Source of the DNA: Actinomadura sp. GC306
GTDB lineage: Bacteria > Actinomycetota > Actinomycetes > Streptosporangiales > Streptosporangiaceae
NCBI RefSeq assembly: GCF_004348665.1
Contig: NZ_SMKM01000026.1
Span: 1 to 38,655 of the forward strand
Direction: 5' to 3'
Length of the DNA: 38,655 nt
Shown here: piece by piece, positions 20,679 to 28,618 of the stretch
Layout: each line of letters begins with the position of its first letter
Numbering within the stretch: the stretch's first letter is position 1
Position numbers and translations under genes: made by a program
The notes under the pieces: generated by a model
The model's database searches: none
What the model saw: only the letters and a program-made list of their open reading frames with translations
Told to the model about the DNA's origin: nothing

Positions 20679-23600
20679 GTGACCGAGTCCTGGACCTCCG
20701 ACCGCCGTCCCTCCCTCGCCGGGCGCCTGGCGAGGCTCGGCTTCACCGAGGCCGCGCACGCCGAGCGGCTCCTGCGCGAGGCGGAGCGCGACGGCGTGGT
20801 GATCGACGGCCGCGGCCCCCTCGGCGGCGACCTGCTGGACGCCCTCGGCGGCACCGCCGACCCGGACCTCGCGCTCGCCGGGCTGCTGCGCCTCCTCGCC
20901 GCCGCCGACGGGCAGGGCGCCGGCGCGGAGCTGCGGGAGGCCCTCGCGAAGGAGCCCGGCACGCGGGAGCGGCTCACCGCCGTCCTCGGGGTGAGCGCCG
21001 CCCTCGGCGACCACCTGGCCCGGCACCCGGGCCACTGGAAGGTCCTGCGCGACGGCCGCCCGGCACCGGCCGGGCCGCCGCGCGGCGACCTGCTGGCCGC
21101 CGTCGGAGCCGACCCGGCCGCGGCGGACCCGGTGGCGTCCGGCTGCGGTCCCGAGACCCTCGTCGCGCTGCGCGTCGCGTACCGCAGGCGGCTCCTCGCG
21201 CTGGCCGGCCGCGACCTGATCGGCGTGGCCGACGTCCCCGAGGTCGCCGCGGAGCTGGCCGACCTCGCCGCCGCCGCGCTGGAGGCGGGCCTCGCGGTCG
21301 CCCGCGCCGAGGTCCCCGGGCACGACGCGTGCCGGCTCGCCGTCATCGGCATGGGCAAGACCGGCGGCCGCGAGCTGAACTACGTCAGCGACGTCGACGT
21401 GATCTTCGTGGCCGCGGCCGGCGACGGCGGGGACGAGCTCGGCGACGCCGCGCTGCGCACCGCGACCCGGCTGGCGGCGGCGATGATGCGGGCCTGCTCG
21501 GCCAGCACCGAGGAGGGCGCGCTGTGGGAGGTGGACCCCGCGCTGCGCCCCGAGGGCAAGGCCGGCCCGCTGGTGCGGACCCTCGCCAGCCACCGCGCCT
21601 ACTACGAGCGCTGGGCCAAGACGTGGGAGTTCCAGGCCCTGCTGAAGGCCCGTCCCGTCGCAGGCGACGCCGACCTCGGCGCCCGCTACATGGACACCAT
21701 CATCCCGATGGTGTGGAAGGCCGCCGAAGGGGAGAGCTTCGTCGAGGACGTCCAGGCGATGCGGCGCCGCGTCGAGGCCGACCTGGGCCGCCGCACCGCC
21801 GACTCCGAACGCCAGCTCAAGCTCGGGCCGGGCGGGCTGCGGGACGTGGAGTTCGCCGTGCAGCTGCTCCAGCTCGTGCACGGCCGCGCCGACGAGACGC
21901 TCCGCAGCCCCACCACCCTGGACGCCCTCGCCGACCTGTCCCGGGGCGGGTACGTCGGGCGCGACGACGCCGCGGCGCTGGCCTCGGCGTACCGGTTCCT
22001 GCGGCGGGTGGAGCACCTCGTCCAGCTGCACCGGCTGCGCCGCACCCATCTCGTCCCGGACGACGCGGACGGCCTGCGCCGCCTCGGCCGCGCCCTCGGC
22101 CTGCGCACCGACCCGGTCGGGGAGTTCACCGCGCTGTGGCGGCGGCACGCCCGCGAGGTCCGCCGCATCCACGAGAAGCTGTTCTACCGGCCGCTGCTGC
22201 GCGCGGTGGCGCGGCTGCCCGGGGAGGAGGCGCGCCTCACCCCGGAGGCGGCCCGCACCCGGCTGGAGGCGCTCGGGTACGCCGACCCGGCCGGGGCGCT
22301 GCGGCACATCGAGGCGCTGACGGCCGGGGTGTCGCGGCGCGCCGCGATCCAGCGGACGCTGCTGCCGGTGATGCTCGGCTGGTTCGCCGACGCGCCCGAC
22401 CCCGACGCGGGGCTGCTCGGCTTCCGGCAGGTCAGCGACGCGCTCGGCACCACCCCCTGGTACCTGCGGCTGCTGCGCGACGAGGTGACCGTCGCCGAGC
22501 GGATGGCCTGGGTGCTCGGCTGCAGCCGCTACGCCACCGACCTGCTGCTGCGCGCCCCGGAGGCGGTCGCGATGCTCGGCAGCGACGCCGACCTGGCGCC
22601 GCGCCCCTTCGAGGCCCTCCGCTCGGAGGGGCTCGCCGCGGTCCGCCGGTACGCGGAGGACACGTCCTCGGCGGAGGAGGCCGTCCAGGTCGTGCGGGGG
22701 CTGCGGCGCCGGGAGCTGTTCCGCGTCGCGGTCGGCGACCTGCTCGGCATGACCGACGTGCGGACGGTGGGGGACGCCCTCACCGGCATCGCCACCGTCA
22801 CCGTCGAGGCCGCGCTGCGCGCCGCCGTCCACAAGATCGAGACGGAGTCCCGGGAGCCGCTGCCGACCCGGATGGCCGTCGTCGCGATGGGCCGGTTCGG
22901 CGGGCACGAGCTCGGCTACGGCAGCGACGCCGACGTGATGTTCGTCCACGAGCCGCTGCCCGGCGCGGACGAGCGGGCCGCCGGGCGCGCCGCGCACGCC
23001 GTCGCCGAGGAGCTGCGCCGCCTGCTCGCGCTGCCCGCCCCCGACCCGCCGCTGGAGATCGACCCGGACCTGCGCCCGGAGGGCCGGCAGGGGCCGCTGG
23101 TCCGCACGCTGGCGTCCTACGCCGCGTACTACGCCCGCTGGTCGGAGCCGTGGGAGGCGCAGGCGCTGCTGCGCGCCGACCCGCTGATCGGCGACGCGGG
23201 GCTGCGCGACCGGTTCCGCGCGCTGATCGACCCGGTCCGCTGGCCGGAGGGCGGCATCGGCGACGACGCCGTCCGGCAGATCCGGCGGCTGAAGGCCCGG
23301 ATGGAGGCCGAGCGGCTGCCGCGCGGCGTCGACCGCCGGCTGCACACCAAGCTCGGTCCGGGCGGCCTCGCCGACGTCGAGTGGGTCGCGCAGCTGCTCC
23401 AGCTCCAGCACGCGCACGCGGTCCCCGCGCTGCGCACCACCCGCACGCTCGACGCGCTGGACGCGGCGGTCCAGGCCCGCCTGCTGAACGCCGAGGACGC
23501 CCGCGTCCTCGAAGAGGCGTGGTGCCTGGCGACGCGCATCCGCGGCGCGATCATGCTGGTGCGGGGCCGCGCGTCCGACCTGCTGCCCACCGACCACCAC

Positions 23601-23726
23601 CGGGAGCGCAGCGCCGTCTCCACCATCCTCGGCTACCCGGGGACGGGGGACCTCCTGGAGGACCACCGCCGGCATGCCCGCCGCGCCCGCGCGGTCGTGG
23701 ACCGCGTCTTCTACGGGGCGGAGTGA
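20679..23726 (+). CDS. glnE: Bifunctional glutamine synthetase adenylyltransferase/adenylyl-removing enzyme
   Basis: 1015 residues, typical GlnE length. Two nucleotidyltransferase cores of the pol-beta type are present: GMGKTGGRELNYVSDVDVIF near residue 224 (adenylyl-removing half) and AMGRFGGHELGYGSDADVMF near 737 (adenylylating half), each with the paired SDxDxxF aspartates. Each is followed by a DxxLRPEGxxGPLVRTLASxxAYY block and a KLGPGGLxDVEFxxQLLQL helical segment. The enzyme attaches AMP to, and removes it from, a tyrosine of GlnA1, setting its activity to nitrogen supply; GlnA1 with its DLYELP loop is encoded at 30742-32166. GTG 20679 is preferred to ATG 20628 because the -10 box lies between them. 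The 1016-codon open frame on the opposite strand is a shadow. Confidence 0.96.
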   Translation: MTESWTSDRRPSLAGRLARLGFTEAAHAERLLREAERDGVVIDGRGPLGGDLLDALGGTADPDLALAGLLRLLAAADGQGAGAELREALAKEPGTRERLTAVLGVSAALGDHLARHPGHWKVLRDGRPAPAGPPRGDLLAAVGADPAAADPVASGCGPETLVALRVAYRRRLLALAGRDLIGVADVPEVAAELADLAAAALEAGLAVARAEVPGHDACRLAVIGMGKTGGRELNYVSDVDVIFVAAAGDGGDELGDAALRTATRLAAAMMRACSASTEEGALWEVDPALRPEGKAGPLVRTLASHRAYYERWAKTWEFQALLKARPVAGDADLGARYMDTIIPMVWKAAEGESFVEDVQAMRRRVEADLGRRTADSERQLKLGPGGLRDVEFAVQLLQLVHGRADETLRSPTTLDALADLSRGGYVGRDDAAALASAYRFLRRVEHLVQLHRLRRTHLVPDDADGLRRLGRALGLRTDPVGEFTALWRRHAREVRRIHEKLFYRPLLRAVARLPGEEARLTPEAARTRLEALGYADPAGALRHIEALTAGVSRRAAIQRTLLPVMLGWFADAPDPDAGLLGFRQVSDALGTTPWYLRLLRDEVTVAERMAWVLGCSRYATDLLLRAPEAVAMLGSDADLAPRPFEALRSEGLAAVRRYAEDTSSAEEAVQVVRGLRRRELFRVAVGDLLGMTDVRTVGDALTGIATVTVEAALRAAVHKIETESREPLPTRMAVVAMGRFGGHELGYGSDADVMFVHEPLPGADERAAGRAAHAVAEELRRLLALPAPDPPLEIDPDLRPEGRQGPLVRTLASYAAYYARWSEPWEAQALLRADPLIGDAGLRDRFRALIDPVRWPEGGIGDDAVRQIRRLKARMEAERLPRGVDRRLHTKLGPGGLADVEWVAQLLQLQHAHAVPALRTTRTLDALDAAVQARLLNAEDARVLEEAWCLATRIRGAIMLVRGRASDLLPTDHHRERSAVSTILGYPGTGDLLEDHRRHARRARAVVDRVFYGAE

Positions 23727-23768
23727 CCCCTTCCCGCGTGCCGCGCGTCCCCGCGTACTGCCCGGCGG

Positions 23769-24668
23769 TCAGGTGCGGCCGGCGCACCTGGCGGGGGAGG
23801 CGGCCGGCGGCCGGCCCGTGCCGCGCTGCGCGAGCCGGTGCACGACGCGGGCGCGCGCGAGGAGCAGCGGCGCCGGGCACCGCGTGTAGAGCACCCGCGA
23901 CATCCACAGCGCGCCGCCGACCAGCGCGAAGCCGGCCACCGCGTCCAGGACGTAGTGGTTGGCGGTGGCGAGGATCACCAGGACGGTCGTGGCGGGGTAC
24001 AGGACGCCGAGGACCTTGGCCCACGTCTGCGAGGCCAGCCTGACCACGACCACCCCGCACCACAGCGCCCACCCGGCGTGCATCGACGGCATCGCGGCGT
24101 ACTGGTTGGTGAGGGTCGCGGACGCGTCGCTCGCGTACAGCCCGAGCGAGTGCAGCGCGATCACCGGGTCGACGAAGCCCTCGCTGTGCAGGAACCTCGG
24201 CGGCGCCAGCGGGTACAGCCAGAAACCGAGCAGCGCCACCCCGGTCGCCACCATGATCGATGTGCGGAGCCACCGGTAGTGCTCCGCCCGGTACCGGTAC
24301 AGCCAGACGACGACGCCGAGCGTCACGACGAAGTGCATCGTCGCGTAGAAGACGTTCGCCGCGCGCGCCAGCCACGGCACGCTCAGCAGGGTCCCGTTGA
24401 GGTACAGCTCGATGTCCAGCCCCAGGGCGCGCTCGGCGGCGAGGATCTGGTCGGCGTGCTCGAACGCGGGGCCGGTGCCGTCCTGAACCAGGATGATGCG
24501 CGTCAGCGTATAAGCGGTGTAGAAGAAGGCGACCATGAGAAGCTCACGCCACACCGGAGGCGCGGCCGGCACTCGGCGCCGCATCGCCGCGGTCGCCGGT
24601 CGCCGCTCGTCTCGTCCAGGCTCGGGGGCCTCGTGTCCGCGGGCTGCTGGGGGGGCGGTTTGAGCCAT
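23769..24668 (-). CDS. PAP2-family membrane phosphatase/phosphotransferase
   Basis: 299 residues, about six transmembrane segments. The three PAP2-type motifs are reduced to the form seen in the AUR1/inositol-phosphotransferase branch: YPLAPPRFL, then PSMHAGWALW with the His that assists leaving-group protonation, then ATANHYVLDAVAG with the nucleophilic His and its Asp. Such proteins act on lipid phosphates at the membrane, here perhaps a polyprenyl or phosphatidylinositol phosphate; the substrate is not readable. Start ATG 24668 (MAQTAPPA) is favoured because GAAGAT, a weak -10, lies 7 bases before it; GTG 24707 would add 13 residues. The first 50 residues are polar and Arg/Pro-rich, so probably cytoplasmic. 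It is convergent with glnE and divergent from the hydrolase at 24900. Confidence 0.85.
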   Translation of the reverse strand: MAQTAPPAARGHEAPEPGRDERRPATAAMRRRVPAAPPVWRELLMVAFFYTAYTLTRIILVQDGTGPAFEHADQILAAERALGLDIELYLNGTLLSVPWLARAANVFYATMHFVVTLGVVVWLYRYRAEHYRWLRTSIMVATGVALLGFWLYPLAPPRFLHSEGFVDPVIALHSLGLYASDASATLTNQYAAMPSMHAGWALWCGVVVVRLASQTWAKVLGVLYPATTVLVILATANHYVLDAVAGFALVGGALWMSRVLYTRCPAPLLLARARVVHRLAQRGTGRPPAASPARCAGRT

Positions 24669-24792
24669 GGTACCTATCTTCGCGGGCGTCCCCGGAGCTG
24701 TGATCACCGCGACGAATGGTCTTCATCTCAGACTTGAGTAGTACGACCCTGACGCGGCATCCGGACTTCCGGGGGAGATTTTTTCGGGGTCC

Positions 24793-24899
24793 GTACCCAT
24801 TTGCGGCTCCTCCCCACGTGGACCTTGTCACTGATCGGAGTCAGCTCCGCGGGACCTGGGTACTCCCTGATCACCCCCCTGAGACGAACGGGGGGACGA
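24793..24899 (+). promoter_or_regulatory. Structured leader with ribosome site in a hairpin
   Basis: GTACCCA (24793-24799) and TGGGTAC (24857-24863) are inverted, with CGGAG-TCAG-CTCCG (24836-24849) between. CCCCCC (24874-24879) can pair with GGGGGG (24890-24895), the only Shine-Dalgarno-like run before ATG 24900. The upstream stretch 24708-24792 has an A/T-rich GATTTTTT (near 24777) and nothing else recognisable. Confidence 0.4.
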
Positions 24900-26486
24900 A
24901 TGGCCCGTCAGAGGGCGATACCTGGCATCGTGCCGATCAGTGCGGCCGCACTGGCCCTTTCCGGGCTGATCTCATGCCTGGGCGGTATGGCGGAACAACG
25001 CGCGGGGATGGCGACGGCCGGCGCCGAATCGCGCATTCTCCCCGCCGCCGTTTCCCCGCCGGACTGGAAGCGCTGCACCGGCCTTCCGGAACCGCTGCCG
25101 GACCTCCCGAAGCCGCGGACCGGCTTCCGGTGCGCGACCCTGAAGGTCCCCCTGGACTACGCCGACCCGTCCGGCCGGCGCATCGACATCGCGCTGATCA
25201 AGGCGCCGGCGTCCGACCCGGCCCGCCGCATCGGCTCGCTGCTGTTCAACTTCGGCGGCCCCGGCGGGGACGGCGTCGACACGCTCGCCCGGTTCGCGGG
25301 CCAGTACGCGGAGCTGGGCGAGCGCTACGACCTGGTCGCGTTCGACCCGCGCGGCGTCGGCCGCAGCACCCCGGTGACCTGCGTCGGCGACCGCCGGATG
25401 GACGAGATCAACGCCCGCGACGACACCCCCGACACCGCCGCCGAGGAGAAGGCGTACCTCGCCGGCCGCGCCGAGTACGCGGCGCGCTGCGCGGCCCGCT
25501 CCGGCGGCCTCCTGCCGCACGTCGGCACCCGCAGCGCCGCCGCCGACATGGAACTCATCCGCACCGCCCTCGGCGACGAGCGGCTGCACTACTTCGGCAT
25601 CTCCTACGGCACCTGGCTCGGCGGCGCCTACGCCCGCCAGTTCCCCGACCGGGTCGGCCGGGCGGTCCTCGACGCCGCCGTCGACACCGGGATCGGCGGC
25701 GTCGACTCCGCCCTCCAGCAGGCCGCCGCGTTCCAGCGCGCCCTCGGCGACTTCGGCGCGGCGTGCGCGCGGCTCGGCCGCAAGCACTGCCCGATGGGGA
25801 CCGACGCCCCGTCCGTCGTGGAGTCGGTCGGGCGGATCCTGGACGGCCTCGACCGAAAACCCCTGCGCACGTCCTCCGGCCGCGAGCTCACCCAGAGCCT
25901 CGCGATGACCGGGGTCGCCGCCGGGCTGTACTCCCGGGACACCTGGCCCTACCTCGCGCAGGGCCTGGTCGACGCGGTCAAGCGCCGCGACGGCTCGCTG
26001 CTGCTGATGCTCGCCGACGCGCGCAACGGCCGCGGCGAGGACGGCTCCTACAGCAACCTCGCCGCCGCCAACACCGCGATCACCTGCGCGGACAGCACCG
26101 ACCGGTACACCCCGGACGACGTCCGGCGGCTCCTGCCGAGGTTCCGCGACGCGTCCCCGGTCTTCGGGACGTCGCTGGCCTGGAGCCTGCTGGAGTGCAC
26201 GGGCTGGCCGGTGCCGGGCGATGACGGGGCCCGCGAGGTGGCGGCGCCGTCCGCCGCGCCGATCCTCGTGATCGGCAACACCGGCGACCCGGCCACCCCC
26301 TACGCGTGGGCGGCCGCGCTGGCGCGGAGGCTCGGCGGCGAGGCGACGCTCCTCACCTACCGGGGGGAGGGGCACGGCGCCTACGACACCGGCGACCGCT
26401 GCGTCCGCGAGACGGTGCACGCCTACCTCCTGCAGGGCACCCTCCCGGCGGACGGCGCCAGCTGCGGCCAGCGGCGCCGAACCTAG
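24900..26486 (+). CDS. TAP-family alpha/beta hydrolase lipoprotein (tripeptidyl-peptidase-like)
   Basis: 528 residues. The signal peptide ends in the lipobox LISC (cysteine at residue 26), so it should be anchored outside the membrane. The alpha/beta hydrolase core has the oxyanion loop LLFNFGGPGGDGVD, DLVAFDPRGVGRS, nucleophile Ser235 in FGISYGTWLG, Asp463 in IGNTGDPATP and His492 in GEGHGAYD, and a C-terminal TAP domain with ITCADS and LLECTGWP. This is the SlpD/TAP and mycobacterial Hip1/CaeA group, serine peptidases that release peptides from N-termini of exported proteins. M. tuberculosis has two such genes beside glnA2 and panB (from memory), so the position is conserved. ATG 24900 is used for the signal peptide and the GGGGGGA run before it. 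It overlaps the convergent SNF2 gene by 4 bases. Confidence 0.92.
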   Translation: MARQRAIPGIVPISAAALALSGLISCLGGMAEQRAGMATAGAESRILPAAVSPPDWKRCTGLPEPLPDLPKPRTGFRCATLKVPLDYADPSGRRIDIALIKAPASDPARRIGSLLFNFGGPGGDGVDTLARFAGQYAELGERYDLVAFDPRGVGRSTPVTCVGDRRMDEINARDDTPDTAAEEKAYLAGRAEYAARCAARSGGLLPHVGTRSAAADMELIRTALGDERLHYFGISYGTWLGGAYARQFPDRVGRAVLDAAVDTGIGGVDSALQQAAAFQRALGDFGAACARLGRKHCPMGTDAPSVVESVGRILDGLDRKPLRTSSGRELTQSLAMTGVAAGLYSRDTWPYLAQGLVDAVKRRDGSLLLMLADARNGRGEDGSYSNLAAANTAITCADSTDRYTPDDVRRLLPRFRDASPVFGTSLAWSLLECTGWPVPGDDGAREVAAPSAAPILVIGNTGDPATPYAWAAALARRLGGEATLLTYRGEGHGAYDTGDRCVRETVHAYLLQGTLPADGASCGQRRRT

Positions 26487-28618
26487 GTGCCGAGCCGCTC
26501 CTGCTCCTCCGCGACGATCTGCCGGGCGAGGGCCTGCTCGGAGATGTCGACCGCGTCGGGCGTGCGCTCCGCCAGGTCGCTGCGCCGCGCGTACTCGTCG
26601 AACAGCATGCTCTTGACCTGGAGGATCTCCAGCATCCGCTCGTCCACGCCGCCGGGCGTCAGCAGCCGGTGCACCTGGACGGTCCGCACCTGGCCCATCC
26701 GGTGCGCGCGGGCGATCGCCTGCGCCTCCATGGTCGGCTTCACCTGCGGCTCGCAGATGATCACCACGGACGCGGCCTGCAGGTTGAGGCCGACCCCGCC
26801 CGCCTGGATCTGCGCCAGCAGGACCGCGTGCCCGGGCTCCTCGGTGAACGCGTCCACCATCTCCTGCCGCCGGGCCGGCGGCGTCCCGCCCGAGATCGGC
26901 CCGCGGGCCCGCGGGCCGAGCGCGTCGCGGACGGCGGCCAGCACGTCCCGGAAGTAGGAGAACACCACGACCTTCAGGTCGTTGGCGTCGGCCTCCTCCA
27001 CCAGCTCCACCAGGCGGCCGAGCTTGGCGGACTTCTTCGGGACGGCGTACGCGGCGCGGCGCATCGCCATGAAGTTGCCGTCCGCCACGGCCCGCCGGTA
27101 GGCCGCCGCGTCCGCCCGGCTGAACTCCTCCAGCTCGTCCACGTGCACCACCTCGGGCAGCTCGACGAGCACGTCCCGCTGGTTGCGCCGCAGGTAGACC
27201 GGCGCGACCGCCGACCGGAACGCCTTCGCGCCCATGGCCGCGTCGCTCGGCCGCACCTGCTCGGCCAGCTCGGGCCGCAGGTGCGATACCAGGCTCCGGA
27301 ACTCCTCGACCCGGTTCTCCATCGGCGTCCCCGTCAGGAACAGCACGTTCGCGGTCCGCCGGCACCAGTGCGCGACGGCCTGGGCGCGGCGGGTCCCGTG
27401 GTTCTTGGCGTAGTGGGCCTCGTCCACGACGAACATGCCGAGCTCGACCTCGTCCGGGATGTCCAGCGCGTGCAGCGTGGCCAGCGTCGTCACGGCGATG
27501 CCGCCGTCCCCGGCCCACTTGCGCACCGCCGCCGCCCGCCCGGAGCCGTGCAGCGGGTGCGCGGCGAGCGTGCTGCGCGACTCGATCTCCCGGACCCAGT
27601 TGATCAGCACGCTCGCCGGGCACGCCACCAGGAAGTGCGTTGCGCCCTCGGCGCGCAGGTGCGCGATGGCGGCGATCGCCTGGACGGTCTTGCCCAGCCC
27701 CATCTCGTCGCCGAGGATCACCCGCCGCTGGACGAGCGCGAACCGCGCCCCGAACGACTGGTAGCCGCGCAGCGAGACGCGCCGGTGGGCGTCGTCGAGC
27801 GGCTGCGCCTTCACCCGCGCCGCGAGGTCGCCCGGCAGGAACCCCTGGGCGGCGTCCCGCTCCGGGTGCAGCGCCGCCAGCTCGGCCAGCAGGGTCTGGT
27901 AGTCGGACGCGCGCAGCTCGAAGTCGATCCACGCCTCGTCCGGCGAGACGTGCGGGCGCAGCAGGTCCACCGACGCCTGCGAGATCAGCAGCCGCGACCC
28001 CCGCGCCTCCTCGGCCCGCAGCGCCTCGGCCAGCTCGCCGACCGCCTGCCGCGCCCGCTCCCGGCGCGCCGGCAGCGTGAAGACCCGCCGCCACCACGAC
28101 CCCGCCGGCCGCGCGTCGTGCACCAGCGGCCCGAACCGCTCGTCCACCTCCTCGGCGGCGACCCGGGCGCGCGGCAGCTCCGGCCCCGCGTTGACGAGCC
28201 GGTGCAGCGCGACCACCACGGGCGCCATCGCCTCGTCCCGCCGGTCGACGTCGATCCGGACGGTCGCCGACCGCTCCGCCGCCTCCGCCAGGCTCGTCGC
28301 CGCCGCGTGCAGCTGCCGCGCGGTCTGCGGCCCGATCCCCGGCAGCAGCTGCAGCCGGTACGGCGGCGCGTCCAGGACGTCGGCGACGCTCGTGAACCCG
28401 CCGTCCTCCAGCGGGCCGAGCCGCAGCCGCCCGTCCGTGACGTCCTTCAGCCGGGCGAGCGGGATCGACCCGAGCTGCTCCCGCGCGGCCGCGGCCCGCA
28501 CCGGCGCCAGCGCCGCGTGCACGTCCGCCAGGGCGCGCCCGTGATCGGCGATCAGGTCGCGCGCGGCGTCCAGCAGCGCGTACCCGCCCCGCAGGACGCT
28601 CTTCGCATCGTCCGTCAT
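26483..28618 (-). CDS. SNF2-family ATPase with N-terminal HhH, intact motifs
   Basis: 711 residues. The N-terminal 110 residues contain a helix-hairpin-helix, LLPGIGPQTARQLH at 91-104, after a helical start. A middle region (about 120-270) has no recognised fold. The SNF2 core follows: LRGYQSFGARFALVQRRVILGDEMGLGKT (Walker A, K310 and T311), ATHFLVACPASVLINW, VVDEAHYAKN (DEAH, near 400), LFLTGTPMENR, and then helicase C with VVVFSYFRDVL, LLAQIQAGGVGLNLQAAS and QAIARAHRMGQ carrying the arginine fingers. All ATPase motifs are intact, so it should translocate on or remodel nucleoprotein. Its start overlaps the stop of the upstream paralogue by 4 bases (ATGA), so the two are translationally coupled. 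The stop codon shares the CTAG tetramer with the hydrolase gene on the other strand. Confidence 0.92.
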   Translation of the reverse strand: MTDDAKSVLRGGYALLDAARDLIADHGRALADVHAALAPVRAAAAREQLGSIPLARLKDVTDGRLRLGPLEDGGFTSVADVLDAPPYRLQLLPGIGPQTARQLHAAATSLAEAAERSATVRIDVDRRDEAMAPVVVALHRLVNAGPELPRARVAAEEVDERFGPLVHDARPAGSWWRRVFTLPARRERARQAVGELAEALRAEEARGSRLLISQASVDLLRPHVSPDEAWIDFELRASDYQTLLAELAALHPERDAAQGFLPGDLAARVKAQPLDDAHRRVSLRGYQSFGARFALVQRRVILGDEMGLGKTVQAIAAIAHLRAEGATHFLVACPASVLINWVREIESRSTLAAHPLHGSGRAAAVRKWAGDGGIAVTTLATLHALDIPDEVELGMFVVDEAHYAKNHGTRRAQAVAHWCRRTANVLFLTGTPMENRVEEFRSLVSHLRPELAEQVRPSDAAMGAKAFRSAVAPVYLRRNQRDVLVELPEVVHVDELEEFSRADAAAYRRAVADGNFMAMRRAAYAVPKKSAKLGRLVELVEEADANDLKVVVFSYFRDVLAAVRDALGPRARGPISGGTPPARRQEMVDAFTEEPGHAVLLAQIQAGGVGLNLQAASVVIICEPQVKPTMEAQAIARAHRMGQVRTVQVHRLLTPGGVDERMLEILQVKSMLFDEYARRSDLAERTPDAVDISEQALARQIVAEEQERLGT

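Noticed and set aside
20625-23675. 1016-codon minus-strand frame opposite glnE
   Set aside because: No recognisable motifs; low-complexity Arg/Ala/Gly translation opposite a fully matched GlnE.
24972-28097. 1041-codon minus-strand frame spanning the hydrolase and part of the SNF2 gene
   Set aside because: Crosses two well-supported genes in another frame; coding shadow.
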